A stretch of DNA of 17,917 nucleotides from Betaproteobacteria bacterium. GTDB taxonomy: Bacteria > Pseudomonadota > Gammaproteobacteria > Burkholderiales > SG8-41. The DNA lies in the NCBI GenBank assembly GCA_016177355.1, contig JACOVL010000079.1, positions 1-17,917 on the forward strand. Direction: 5' to 3'. The position numbers and the translations under genes were made by a program. This document shows positions 8,150 to 15,761 of this stretch, one piece after another. The notes under the pieces were generated by a model that was not told the DNA's origin, did no database searches, and was given only the letters and a program-made list of their open reading frames with translations. Position 1 is the first letter of the stretch; each line of letters starts with the position of its first letter.

Positions 8150-10423
8150 ATGCGCTGGTTTCGTGCTGTACTCCCGCTGCTCTTCGCGTTCCACGTATCG
8201 ACGGCAGCCGCCATCGAGCCGTTCGTCATCAAGGACATCCGCGTGGAAGGCATCCAGCGCACCGAGGCGGGCACCGTTTTCGGCTACCTCCCGGTCAAGG
8301 TCGGCGATACGCTCACGGAAGACAGGGCGGCCCAGGCGGTACGGGCATTGTTCGCCACGGGCTTCTTCCGCGATGTCAGCCTGGAGCGCGACGGCGACGT
8401 GCTGGTGGTGGTGGTGCAGGAGCGGCCATCCATCGCGCAGATCGAATTCATCGGCCTGAAGGAATTCAACAAGGAGCAGGTCACGGCCGGCATGCGCCAG
8501 GTCGGGCTCGCTGAAGGGCGCATATTCGACAAGGGGCTGCTCGACCGCGCCGAGCAGGAACTGAAGCGGCAATACCTGAGCGTCGGGCGCTATTCGGTCA
8601 GCGTCACCACCACCGTCACCCCGCTGGAGCGCAACCGGGTCGCCGTCAATTTCACCGTGGACGAGGGCGCGGTCGCCAAGATCCGCCAGATCGCCATCAT
8701 CGGCTCCCGGGTTTTCCGGGAAAAGGACCTGCTCGGCTTGTTCGTGCTGCGTACGTCGGGTTTGATGACGTGGTACAGCAAGCACGACCAGTATTCGCGC
8801 CAGAAACTTGCCGCCGACCTGGAGACCCTGCGCTCGTACTACCTCGACCGGGGTTATCTCGAGTTCAATATCGATTCGACCCAGGTCTCGATCACGCCGG
8901 ACAAGCAGGACATCTACATCACGGTCAGCATCACCGAAGGCCGGAAATACACGGTTTCCGACGTCAAGATCGCCGGCGAGATGCTGATTCCGGAGCAGGA
9001 GATACGCAAGCTGATCCGCATCAAGCCGGGAGAGGTTTTTTCGCGCGCCCGGCTCACCGAATCGAACAAGCTCATCGGTGAACGGCTGGGGAACGATGGC
9101 TACGCCTTCGCCAACGTCAACGCCGTTCCCGAGCTGGACAAGGAAAAGCAGCAGGTCGTGTTCACCTTCTTCCTGGACCCCGGCCGCCGCGTGTACGTGA
9201 GGCGCATCAACGTTGCGGGCAACACCCGCACGCGCGACGAGGTGGTCCGCCGCGAGATGCGCCAGCTGGAGGGAGGCTGGTACTCCACGGAGAAAATCAC
9301 CCTGTCGAAGCAGCGGGTCGACAGGCTGGGCTATTTCAACGAGGTCAACCTCGAGACGCCGGCGGTGCCGGGCACCACGGACCAGGTGGACGTCAACGTA
9401 TCGGTGGTGGAGAAGCCCACCGGCCTGTTCCTCCTCGGCGCCGGCTTCGGCAGCGGCGAGGGAGTGCTCCTGTCCGGATCGGTGTCGCAGAACAACATCT
9501 TCGGCTCGGGCCGGCACTTATCGGCCCAGATCAATACCAGCAAGATCAACACCACCTATTCGCTGTCCTACACCGATCCCTATTACACGGTGGATGGCGT
9601 CAGCCGCGGTTTTGATATTTTTTACCGAAAAGTGGACCCGGATAACAATCAGCTCGGGCGCTATCAGACCAGGACCGCGGGCGTGACACTGCGCCTGGGC
9701 GTGCCGGTGACCGAACTCGACACCATCCAGTACGGCCTCGGCTACGAGAACACCGACATCACGGCGTTCCCGGACAGTCCGCTGCTCATCCGGGACTACA
9801 TCGCCACTTTCGGTTCGAACAACTCCAATCTGTTCCTGACCGCCGGCTGGTCGCGGGACGGGCGCGACAGCCTGATCTATCCGACCAATGGTTCGTTCCA
9901 CAAGGCAAACATCGAGGCCGGCACGCCGGGAGGCACGCTCGAGTACTATAAGCTCCTCTACGGTTACCAGCGGTATTTCCCGCTCACGCGGAATCTCACC
10001 CTCATGGTGAACGGGGAGATCGGCTACGGCGACGGCTACGGCGACACTCCGGTCCTGCCGTTCTTCAAGAACTTTTACGCGGGCGGCATCGGTTCGGTAC
10101 GCGGCTTCAAGGCTTTTACTATTGGCCCCAAGGACGACAACAACGACCCGCGAGGGGGCAGCCGCAAGCTCCTCGGCAACGCCGAGCTCCTGTTCCCGTT
10201 CCCGGGGCTGGAAAACGACCGGTCGGTGCGAATGGGCGCTTTTTTCGATATGGGAATGGTCGGCGATACCTATAATACGCAGGATCTCCGTTATTCCACG
10301 GGCCTGACCTTGAGCTGGGTGTCGCCTTTCGGCCCGCTCAAAATCAGCGCCGCCCTGCCGCTGCGCGACCAACCCGGCGACAGAACGCAGCCGCTTCAGT
10401 TTACTTTCGGAGGCGCGTTCTGA
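8150..10423 (+). CDS. bamA: Outer membrane protein assembly factor BamA
   Basis: Central subunit of the BAM complex that inserts beta-barrel proteins into the outer membrane. The 757-residue precursor starts with a signal peptide (hydrophobic LPLLFAF, likely cut after STAAA at residue 21). Five POTRA domains follow across about 22-421, the first beginning FVIKDIRVEGIQRTEAGTVF and the third including the VDEGAVAKIRQIAIIG region. The C-terminal Omp85 barrel carries the lid-loop motif VRGF at 650-653 inside AGGIGSVRGFKAFTIGP. The chain ends in LQFTFGGAF with terminal Phe, the beta-signal read by BAM itself. Length is normal for betaproteobacteria. It follows rseP by four bases and precedes the periplasmic chaperone gene skp. 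Confidence 0.98.
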   Translation: MRWFRAVLPLLFAFHVSTAAAIEPFVIKDIRVEGIQRTEAGTVFGYLPVKVGDTLTEDRAAQAVRALFATGFFRDVSLERDGDVLVVVVQERPSIAQIEFIGLKEFNKEQVTAGMRQVGLAEGRIFDKGLLDRAEQELKRQYLSVGRYSVSVTTTVTPLERNRVAVNFTVDEGAVAKIRQIAIIGSRVFREKDLLGLFVLRTSGLMTWYSKHDQYSRQKLAADLETLRSYYLDRGYLEFNIDSTQVSITPDKQDIYITVSITEGRKYTVSDVKIAGEMLIPEQEIRKLIRIKPGEVFSRARLTESNKLIGERLGNDGYAFANVNAVPELDKEKQQVVFTFFLDPGRRVYVRRINVAGNTRTRDEVVRREMRQLEGGWYSTEKITLSKQRVDRLGYFNEVNLETPAVPGTTDQVDVNVSVVEKPTGLFLLGAGFGSGEGVLLSGSVSQNNIFGSGRHLSAQINTSKINTTYSLSYTDPYYTVDGVSRGFDIFYRKVDPDNNQLGRYQTRTAGVTLRLGVPVTELDTIQYGLGYENTDITAFPDSPLLIRDYIATFGSNNSNLFLTAGWSRDGRDSLIYPTNGSFHKANIEAGTPGGTLEYYKLLYGYQRYFPLTRNLTLMVNGEIGYGDGYGDTPVLPFFKNFYAGGIGSVRGFKAFTIGPKDDNNDPRGGSRKLLGNAELLFPFPGLENDRSVRMGAFFDMGMVGDTYNTQDLRYSTGLTLSWVSPFGPLKISAALPLRDQPGDRTQPLQFTFGGAF

Positions 10424-10448
10424 TTTCCTGCCGCCCGTTCGATACAAT
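10420..10448 (+). promoter_or_regulatory. Weak candidate promoter upstream of skp
   Basis: TACAAT at 10443-10448 matches five of six bases of a -10 element in the short bamA-skp gap, 28 bases before the skp TTG. The matching -35 is poor (CTGATT at 17 bases spacing). An internal promoter would let skp and the lpx genes be expressed apart from the translation genes, but the evidence is only the -10. Confidence 0.25.
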
Positions 10449-10476
10449 GCGGGGTGCTGACCGCAAGGAGCGTACA

Positions 10477-10980
10477 TTGAAGCACTCGAACTCGACATTC
10501 GTCGTCCTGGCATTGCTGCTTTGCGCCGCGGGCGCCGAAGCGGCCGACATCAAGATCGGCTTCGTGGATGTCGAACGCATCCGGCGCGAGTCGATGCCGG
10601 CCGAGCGCGCGAGCAAGCAGCTTGAAAAGGAATTCGCCCCGCGCGCGCAGGAGCTGCAAAGGCGCGAAGCGCAGATCAAGGCCCAGCAGGCCCAGCTCGA
10701 AAAGGACGCGGTTACCATGAGTGAGACCGACCGCCGGGCCAAGGAGCAGGAATTGACACGCGCGAGCGTGGATTACCAGCGCATGCAGCGCGAGTACCGC
10801 GAGGATCTGAACATGCGCCGCAACCAGGAACTCGCCTCGCTGTTCGAGCGCGCGGACCGCGTCATCAAGCAGCTGGCGGATGCGGAAAAGTTCGACCTGA
10901 TCGTGCAGGAAGCGGTTTACCGCAGCACCCGCATCGACATCACGGACAAGGTGCTCAAGGCGCTTGCCGAGGGCAAATAG
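10477..10980 (+). CDS. skp: Periplasmic chaperone Skp/OmpH family
   Basis: Trimeric holdase that carries unfolded outer-membrane proteins through the periplasm to BAM. I place the start at a TTG (10477) because AAGGAG at 10465-10470 sits six bases upstream. That start gives a clean signal peptide (MKHSNSTFVVLALLLCAAGAEAA) cut around residue 22. An ATG 30 bases upstream would add ten residues before it and lacks such a site. The mature 145-residue protein opens IKIGFVDVERI, the standard OmpH beginning. It then forms long charged helices (residues about 45-120, rich in Lys, Glu, Gln, Arg) that make the tentacle-like coiled arms, and ends in a short strand region. No lipobox precedes Cys16. Between bamA and lpxD, its usual place. 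Confidence 0.94.
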   Translation: MKHSNSTFVVLALLLCAAGAEAADIKIGFVDVERIRRESMPAERASKQLEKEFAPRAQELQRREAQIKAQQAQLEKDAVTMSETDRRAKEQELTRASVDYQRMQREYREDLNMRRNQELASLFERADRVIKQLADAEKFDLIVQEAVYRSTRIDITDKVLKALAEGK

Positions 10981-11026
10981 GAAAGGCGGCCGTAGCGCCG
11001 CACAGGCCGCGGCACCGCCGGCGCCG

Positions 11027-12079
11027 ATGACACGCAGCGAACGAACATCCTACAGCCTGCGCGAGATCGTCGAGCGCTTCGGCGGGGAGATCGCGGGCGA
11101 TCCGGACATCCGGGTGCGCCAGGTAGCCACGCTGGAGAACGCGAACTCCGACGCCATCGCGTTCCTGGCCAACGATCGCTACCTGGCGCGGCTCGACACC
11201 ACGCGCGCCGGCGCGGTGATCGTGGGCAAGTCCGCGCGCGCCGCGACCCGGCTCCCCCGTATCTTGTGCGCTAATCCGTACGCTTATTTCGCGCGCGTCT
11301 CGGCGCTGTTCAATCCGGAACGCGAGCCCCGCCCCGGCGTCCATGCCGCCGCCGTGGTCGATGCCTCGGCGGCGATCGCGGGCGACGCGGAAATCGGCCC
11401 GTTCGCCGTGATCGGCCGCAATGTCCGGATCGGGGCGGGCAGCGTCATCGGAGCGGGCTGCCGTGTCGGCGATGATGCCAGGGTCGGAAGCGGGGCGCGC
11501 CTGTTGCCCAACGTCACCGTTTATCACGACTGCGTGATCGGCGACCGCGTCATCCTGCACTCGGGGGTGGTGATCGGCGCCGACGGTTTCGGCATCGCCA
11601 TGGACGAGGGCCGGTGGCTCAAGGTGCCGCAGATCGGGCGCGTGGTGATCGGCGACGACGTCGAGATCGGCGCCAATACGACCGTCGACCGCGGCGCGCT
11701 CGACGACACCGTGATCGAAGAAGGGGTGAAGCTCGACAACCAGATCCAGGTCGCCCACAACGTGCGCATCGGCGCGCACACGGCGATTGCGGCTTTCGTC
11801 GGCATCGCCGGCAGCGCGAAAATCGGCCGCGGCTGCAGGATCGGTGGCGCCTCCCGCATAGCCGGTCACCTGACCATCGCCGATCACGTCGAGATATCGA
11901 CCTGCACGCTGATCACCAAGTCCATCGCCCAACCGGGAACCTACACGGGAGCGTACCCTTTCGAGCCCAACAGCGAGTGGCGCAAGAACGCGGCGCAACT
12001 GCGCCACCTCCACGAGCTCGTCGAGCGCGTGCGAGCGCTGGAAAAGAAGCCCGCGCAGCCGAAGAGGAGAAAATCTTGA
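11027..12079 (+). CDS. lpxD: UDP-3-O-(3-hydroxyacyl)glucosamine N-acyltransferase
   Basis: Third step of lipid A synthesis: adds a second hydroxyacyl chain from acyl-carrier protein to the glucosamine amine. The 350-residue product has the N-terminal uridine-binding domain (YSLREIVERFGGEIAGDPDI, then DAIAFLAN) and a long left-handed beta-helix of hexapeptide repeats. Within it lie the GADGFGIA segment and catalytic His244 in LDNQIQVAHNVRIG (counterpart of E. coli His239). A C-terminal helical tail rich in Arg/Lys/Glu ends the chain. I chose the ATG at 11027, which gives the usual family N-terminus; a TTG at 10964 inside skp is possible but would add a low-complexity Ala/Pro extension. No clear ribosome binding site, so the start is less certain than the function. 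Confidence 0.96.
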   Translation: MTRSERTSYSLREIVERFGGEIAGDPDIRVRQVATLENANSDAIAFLANDRYLARLDTTRAGAVIVGKSARAATRLPRILCANPYAYFARVSALFNPEREPRPGVHAAAVVDASAAIAGDAEIGPFAVIGRNVRIGAGSVIGAGCRVGDDARVGSGARLLPNVTVYHDCVIGDRVILHSGVVIGADGFGIAMDEGRWLKVPQIGRVVIGDDVEIGANTTVDRGALDDTVIEEGVKLDNQIQVAHNVRIGAHTAIAAFVGIAGSAKIGRGCRIGGASRIAGHLTIADHVEISTCTLITKSIAQPGTYTGAYPFEPNSEWRKNAAQLRHLHELVERVRALEKKPAQPKRRKS

Positions 12080-12537
12080 GCAGCATGGACATAAACGAGG
12101 TACTCAAGTACCTGCCGCACCGCTACCCGTTCCTGCTGATCGACCGCGTGTTGTCGTGCGAGCCGGGGAAAAGCCTCACTGCGGTCAAGAACGTGACCAT
12201 CAATGAGCCGTTCTTCAGCGGCCACTTTCCGCACCGCCCGGTCATGCCCGGCGTGCTTATCATCGAGGCGCTGGCGCAGGCCGCGGCGATACTCACGTTC
12301 AAGACCGAGGGCGCCAAGGCCGATGCCGAGTCGGTCTATTATTTCGTCGGCATCGACGACGCCCGCTTCAAGAAGCCGGTGACCCCGGGCGACACGCTGC
12401 GGCTGCACGTGACGCTGCAGCGGCACGTGCGCCGCATCTGGAAATTCCAGGCGCAGGCGCGCGTCGGCGATACCGTCGTGGCCGAAGCCGGCCTCATGTG
12501 CACGGTGCGCCCGCTCAATGAAGCGATGCCCGGCTGA
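12076..12537 (+). CDS. fabZ: 3-hydroxyacyl-[acyl-carrier-protein] dehydratase FabZ
   Basis: Dehydrates 3-hydroxyacyl-ACP in fatty acid elongation and so competes with LpxA/LpxD for the same substrate pool, which explains its place among lpx genes. The 153-residue hot-dog fold protein contains LPHRYPFLLIDRV and the active site FFSGHFPHRPVMPGVLIIEAL with catalytic His50 and Glu64. The start is taken as TTG 12076 because AGGAG at 12065-12069 lies six bases upstream; an ATG three codons later (12085) is the alternative. With the TTG, the start overlaps the lpxD stop as TTGA. The stop overlaps the lpxA ATG by one base (TGATG), so all three are probably translationally coupled. Confidence 0.97.
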   Translation: MSSMDINEVLKYLPHRYPFLLIDRVLSCEPGKSLTAVKNVTINEPFFSGHFPHRPVMPGVLIIEALAQAAAILTFKTEGAKADAESVYYFVGIDDARFKKPVTPGDTLRLHVTLQRHVRRIWKFQAQARVGDTVVAEAGLMCTVRPLNEAMPG

Positions 12538-13316
12538 TGGGCGCCGGGATCCATCCGACCGCTATCGTCGACCCGGGAGCGCGTCTCGCCGCGGACGTCG
12601 AGATCGGGCCGTACGCCGTCATCGGCCCGCACGTCGAGATCGGGCCCGGCTCGCGCGTCGGGCCGCACGCGGTGATCGCCGGCCGCACCCGCATCGGGAC
12701 CGGGAACCGCATTTTCCAGTTCGTCTCGCTCGGCGAGGCGCCGCAGGACAAGAAATACAAAGGCGAGCCCACGCGTCTCGAAATCGGGGACCGCAACGTG
12801 ATCCGCGAGTTCTGCACCTTCAATTGCGGCACGGTGCAGGACGCCGGCGTCACCCGCGTCGGCAACGACAACTGGATCATGGCCTACGTGCACCTCGCGC
12901 ACGACTGCCAGGTGGGCGACCACACCGTGTTCGCGAACAACTCCCAGCTCGCCGGTCACGTGCGCGTCGGCGACTACGCGATCCTCGGCGGGTTCACGGC
13001 GGTGCACCAGTTCTGCCGCATCGGCGCGCACAGCATCACCGCCATCGGCACCACCGTGCTGCTCGACATCCCGCCCTACGTGACGGCGTCGGGCAACTCC
13101 GCGCGCCCGTACGGCATCAACGCCGAGGGCCTCAAGCGCCGCGGCTACTCGCCCGACGCGATCGCCGGCCTCAAGCGTGCGTACAAGACGCTCTACAAGT
13201 CCGCATTGACCCTGGATCAAGCAAAAAACAAGTTAAAACAACAAGTTAAAGATACCCCTGAAGTGCGGCTGCTGCTCGATTTCCTGGCCACGGCAGGGCG
13301 GGGCATCATCCGCTGA
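12537..13316 (+). CDS. lpxA: UDP-N-acetylglucosamine O-acyltransferase
   Basis: First step of lipid A synthesis, moving a 3-hydroxyacyl chain from ACP to the 3-OH of UDP-GlcNAc; a cytoplasmic trimer. The 259-residue protein is mostly hexapeptide-repeat beta-helix from IHPTAIVDPGARL through about residue 185. Catalytic His122 lies in VHLAHDCQVGDHT (E. coli His125). The C-terminal helical domain starts about YGINAEGLKRRGYSPDAI. The segment encoding residues about 224-239 is unusually A-rich for this GC-rich locus (see findings) but the frame is intact and the length is normal. One-base overlap with fabZ upstream, three-base gap to lpxB. Confidence 0.98.
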   Translation: MGAGIHPTAIVDPGARLAADVEIGPYAVIGPHVEIGPGSRVGPHAVIAGRTRIGTGNRIFQFVSLGEAPQDKKYKGEPTRLEIGDRNVIREFCTFNCGTVQDAGVTRVGNDNWIMAYVHLAHDCQVGDHTVFANNSQLAGHVRVGDYAILGGFTAVHQFCRIGAHSITAIGTTVLLDIPPYVTASGNSARPYGINAEGLKRRGYSPDAIAGLKRAYKTLYKSALTLDQAKNKLKQQVKDTPEVRLLLDFLATAGRGIIR

Positions 13317-13319
13317 GCC

Positions 13320-14483
13320 ATGGCTGATCCCGCCGTCCGCTCTGCGCCGCTCATCGGCATCGTCGCGGGGGAGGCTTCCGGAGACCTGCTCGGCGCGCAT
13401 CTCATCCAGGCAGTGAAGCAAGCGGTCCCGGGAGCGCGCTTCGCGGGCATCGCCGGTCCGCGCATGCAGGGCGCCGGCGCGCAAGCGCTCTTTCCCATGG
13501 AAAAGCTCGCGGTGCGCGGCTACACCGAGGTGCTGCGCAACTACCTCGAGCTCGCCGGCATGCGCCGCCGCCTCGCAGCGCATTTACTGCGCGAGCGGCC
13601 GCGGCTCTTCGTCGGCATCGACGCGCCGGACTTCAACCTGGACCTGGAGCTCAAGCTCAAGGCGGCGGGCATACCCACCGTGCACTACGTGAGCCCCTCG
13701 ATCTGGGCGTGGCGCGGCGGGCGCATCCACAAGATCAAGCGCGCGGTGTCGAAAATGCTCACGCTGTTCCCGTTCGAGCAGGCGATCTACGAGCGCGCCG
13801 GCGTCCCGGTCGCGTACGTCGGGCACCCGCTGGCCGGCGTGTTCGGGGATTTCCCGGACGTCGCGGCGATGCGCGAGCAGTTGCGGCTGCCGGCCGCCGC
13901 CAAGGTCGTGACCCTGCTGCCCGGCAGCCGGGTGAGCGAGCTCGTGCACATGGCCGATCTCTTCGTGGCGGCCGCGCGCCGGATCGCGGACGCGGTGCCG
14001 GGCGCGCGGTTTCTCGCGCCGCTCGTGAGCCGCGAGACCCGCGCGCTCTTCGAGGCCGCGCTCTACCGGGCGGCGGGGGGCGGCCCGGAGATCACCATGC
14101 TGTTCGGCCACTCCCACGAGGCGATGGCCGCGGCCGACGTCGTGCTGGTGGCGTCCGGCACGGCGACGCTGGAGGCGGCGCTGCTCAGGCGCCCGATGGT
14201 GATCACCTACAAGGTCTCGCGCCTGACGGCGATGATTCACCGCCACCAGGGATACCTGCCGTACGTCGGCCTGCCCAACATCCTTGCCGGCGAGTTCATC
14301 GTGCCGGAATTCCTGCAGGAGGAGGCGACGCCCGAAAACCTGTCGCAGGCGGTAGTGAACCTGCTGTTCGATGCCGGCGTGCGCGGTCGCACCGAAGCGC
14401 GCCTCGCCCGCATGCAGGCGGAGCTGCGCCAGGACACGGGGCGCCGGGCGGCGGAAGCGATCCTGCCGCTGCTCGCCGCATGA
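13320..14483 (+). CDS. lpxB: Lipid A disaccharide synthase
   Basis: Peripheral membrane GT19 glycosyltransferase joining UDP-2,3-diacylglucosamine and lipid X into the lipid A disaccharide. The 387-residue protein shows the family N-terminus IGIVAGEASGDLLGAHL (12-28) and VGIDAPDFNLDLE (98-110). HYVSPSIWAWRGGRIHKIK lies at 122-140. LLPGSRVSEL and VASGTATLEAALL in the C-terminal nucleotide-binding domain, and YLPYVGLPNILAG, complete the match. It starts three bases after lpxA and its stop overlaps the rnhB ATG as ATGA. LpxH/LpxI, needed between LpxD and LpxB, is not in the window, which is normal. Confidence 0.98.
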   Translation: MADPAVRSAPLIGIVAGEASGDLLGAHLIQAVKQAVPGARFAGIAGPRMQGAGAQALFPMEKLAVRGYTEVLRNYLELAGMRRRLAAHLLRERPRLFVGIDAPDFNLDLELKLKAAGIPTVHYVSPSIWAWRGGRIHKIKRAVSKMLTLFPFEQAIYERAGVPVAYVGHPLAGVFGDFPDVAAMREQLRLPAAAKVVTLLPGSRVSELVHMADLFVAAARRIADAVPGARFLAPLVSRETRALFEAALYRAAGGGPEITMLFGHSHEAMAAADVVLVASGTATLEAALLRRPMVITYKVSRLTAMIHRHQGYLPYVGLPNILAGEFIVPEFLQEEATPENLSQAVVNLLFDAGVRGRTEARLARMQAELRQDTGRRAAEAILPLLAA

Positions 14484-15067
14484 GCGCGCTCCGCGAGCTC
14501 GTTTGCGGCGTGGACGAGGCCGGGCGCGGGCCGCTGGCGGGACCGGTATATGCCGCCGCCGTCATACTCGATCCCGGCAAAGCCATTGCAGGACTCGCGG
14601 ACTCCAAGCAGCTTACCGCGCGGCGGCGGAGGGTCCTGGCGCGGGAGATACAGGCGCAGGCAACCGCCTGGGCGATCGCGAGCGCCAGCGTCGAAGAAAT
14701 CGACGCGCTCAATATCCTGCAAGCCAGCCTGCTCGCGATGCGGCGCGCGGTCGAGCGGCTTGCGGTCAGGCCGCAGCAGGTGCTGGTCGATGGCCTGCAC
14801 TGCCCGCGGCTCGACATGACGGTGCGCGCGGTGGTCAAAGGAGACGCCACCATTGCGGCGATATCCGCCGCTTCGATACTGGCCAAGGTGGCGCGCGACG
14901 ACGAGATGCTGGCATTGCACCGTCAGCATCCGCAGTACGGTTTCGACCGCCACAAGGGCTATCCCACCGCGGCGCACCTCCTGGCGCTCCGCACGCACGG
15001 GGCTTGCGCGGCGCACCGGCGCAGTTTCGCGCCGGTGCGGGCGTTGCTGGAAAGCCGTGAGCGGTAA
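14480..15067 (+). CDS. rnhB: Ribonuclease HII
   Basis: Cuts RNA in RNA:DNA hybrids and starts removal of misincorporated ribonucleotides from DNA. The 195-residue protein begins with the type 2 RNase H signature CGVDEAGRGPLAGPVYAAAV (9-28), giving catalytic Asp12 and Glu13. LVDGLHCP supplies Asp104, and KGDATIAAISAASILAKVARD supplies Asp122. YGFDRHKGYPTAAHLLAL (153-170) is also typical. The start codon overlaps the lpxB stop (ATGA), so the open frame further upstream is a shadow of lpxB. It is the last gene of the tight block. Its C-terminal SFAPVRALL is echoed in a short fragment 0.7 kb downstream (see findings). Confidence 0.97.
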   Translation: MSALRELVCGVDEAGRGPLAGPVYAAAVILDPGKAIAGLADSKQLTARRRRVLAREIQAQATAWAIASASVEEIDALNILQASLLAMRRAVERLAVRPQQVLVDGLHCPRLDMTVRAVVKGDATIAAISAASILAKVARDDEMLALHRQHPQYGFDRHKGYPTAAHLLALRTHGACAAHRRSFAPVRALLESRER

Positions 15068-15086
15068 GCTTGAACCGCTTACCGCT
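15060..15086 (+). terminator. Hairpin at the rnhB stop
   Basis: AGCGGTAAGC (15060-15069) and GCTTACCGCT (15077-15086) are perfect inverted repeats with a seven-base loop and include the rnhB stop codon. There is no T-run after the stem, so it is not a classic intrinsic terminator. It could protect the 3' end, slow transcription or simply sit at the operon end. Confidence 0.35.
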
Positions 15087-15099
15087 TACTATACAAGCC

Positions 15100-15546
15100 A
15101 TGAAGATCGCGGCGATGTTTCACCTGCTCGGTGTCGTCGTCTGGATCGGCGGCATGTTCTTCGCCTACCTGGCATTACGGCCGGCGGCCTCCCGGCTCGA
15201 GCCGCCGCAGCGCCTGCAGCTGTGGGTGGCGACCTTGGAGCGCTTCTTCTGGTGGGTATGGGCGGCGGTGGTGATGGTCCTCGCCAGCGGCTTCTACATG
15301 GCGGCGGTGTTGGCGGAAGCGGGCCGGCTGCCGCTGTACGTCCACCTCATGCTCTACCTCGGCGTCGTAATGGCGCTGGTCTTCGCCTACGTCTTCTTCT
15401 CGCCGTTTCCCACCCTGAAGCAGTCGGTGGCGGCGCAGGACTGGAAGGCGGGCGCGGCGGCGCTCAACCAGATCCGCATCGCGGTCGCCGTGAACCTGAC
15501 GCTGGGGCTGCTGAACGTGGTCATCGCTACCGCGGGCGCGATCTGA
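15100..15546 (+). CDS. CopD-like four-helix membrane protein
   Basis: A 148-residue integral membrane protein of the CopD-like type; no enzymatic role is known to me for this short form and copper transport should not be assumed. Hydrophobic segments are at about residues 4-26 (AAMFHLLGVVVWIGGMFFAY), 48-70 (starting FFWWVWAAVVMVLASGFYM), 77-100 (YVHLMLYLGVVMALVFAYVF) and 124-146. His8 in the first helix and the His in YVHLML are typical of the group and might bind metal or heme. I chose the ATG at 15100 since it starts right before the first helix; a TTG at 15070 would add ten residues. The LRPAAS...LEPPQRLQLW loop and AAQDWKAG are common in betaproteobacterial members. It may be read through from rnhB and is convergent with the SenB-like gene. 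Confidence 0.8.
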   Translation: MKIAAMFHLLGVVVWIGGMFFAYLALRPAASRLEPPQRLQLWVATLERFFWWVWAAVVMVLASGFYMAAVLAEAGRLPLYVHLMLYLGVVMALVFAYVFFSPFPTLKQSVAAQDWKAGAAALNQIRIAVAVNLTLGLLNVVIATAGAI

Positions 15547-15570
15547 TGCCCATGATTGGTCAACAGCGAT

Positions 15571-15710
15571 TGCGCGATTGCGGGGTCAGGTCTTGCGATT
15601 GTGCGCGATTGCGGGGTCAGGTCTTGCTTTTTGCCTCGCGAGCACTGATCACGCGGCTGATCTTCGGTAAAGCGTAGGTCCCAACCAGGCAAAAGGCAAG
15701 ACCTGACCCC
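15571..15710. repeat. REP-like repeat cluster (two direct copies, one inverted)
   Basis: A 26-base unit occurs at 15571-15596 and again, identical, at 15602-15627 (period 31). Its core GGGGTCAGGTCTTGC reappears inverted at 15696-15710. The second and inverted copies form a 24-base imperfect palindrome, 15613-15636 with 15687-15710, one mismatch, around a 50-base loop. From memory, this GGTCAGGTCTTGC motif is frequent in proteobacterial genomes beside REP-associated tyrosine transposases (IS200-like); no transposase is present here. It sits between two convergent genes, the typical REP position, and could also act as a two-way terminator. Confidence 0.7.
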
Positions 15711-15761
15711 AGTTCCGGCAGTTTCGCGCCGGTCAGCGCGTTACTCGGCCGCGGCTCCTGA
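15711..15761 (+). pseudogene. Possible remnant of an rnhB 3' end
   Basis: GCAGTTTCGCGCCGGT at 15718-15733 is identical to 15021-15036 inside rnhB. In the same reading phase the fragment encodes SGSFAPVSALLGRGS followed by TGA, against RRSFAPVRALLESRER and stop in RNase HII. Several differences within the aligned part are synonymous third-position changes (GTC/GTG, TTA/TTG, CTC/CTG). The fragment begins right at the edge of the REP-like cluster and overlaps the last codons of the minus-strand SenB-like gene. It could be a truncated duplicate, or chance in GC-rich DNA. Confidence 0.35.

Noticed and set aside
8123..9517. Long open frame antisense to the bamA POTRA region
   Set aside because: Same codon-bias shadow effect; bamA on the other strand is unmistakable and full length.
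10964..11026. TTG start for lpxD inside skp
   Set aside because: It would add 21 low-complexity residues before the usual LpxD N-terminus and has no matching ribosome binding site.
15571..15627. Two 26-base repeats considered as a CRISPR remnant
   Set aside because: The gap between copies is only five bases, there is an inverted third copy, and no cas genes are near; a REP-like element fits better.
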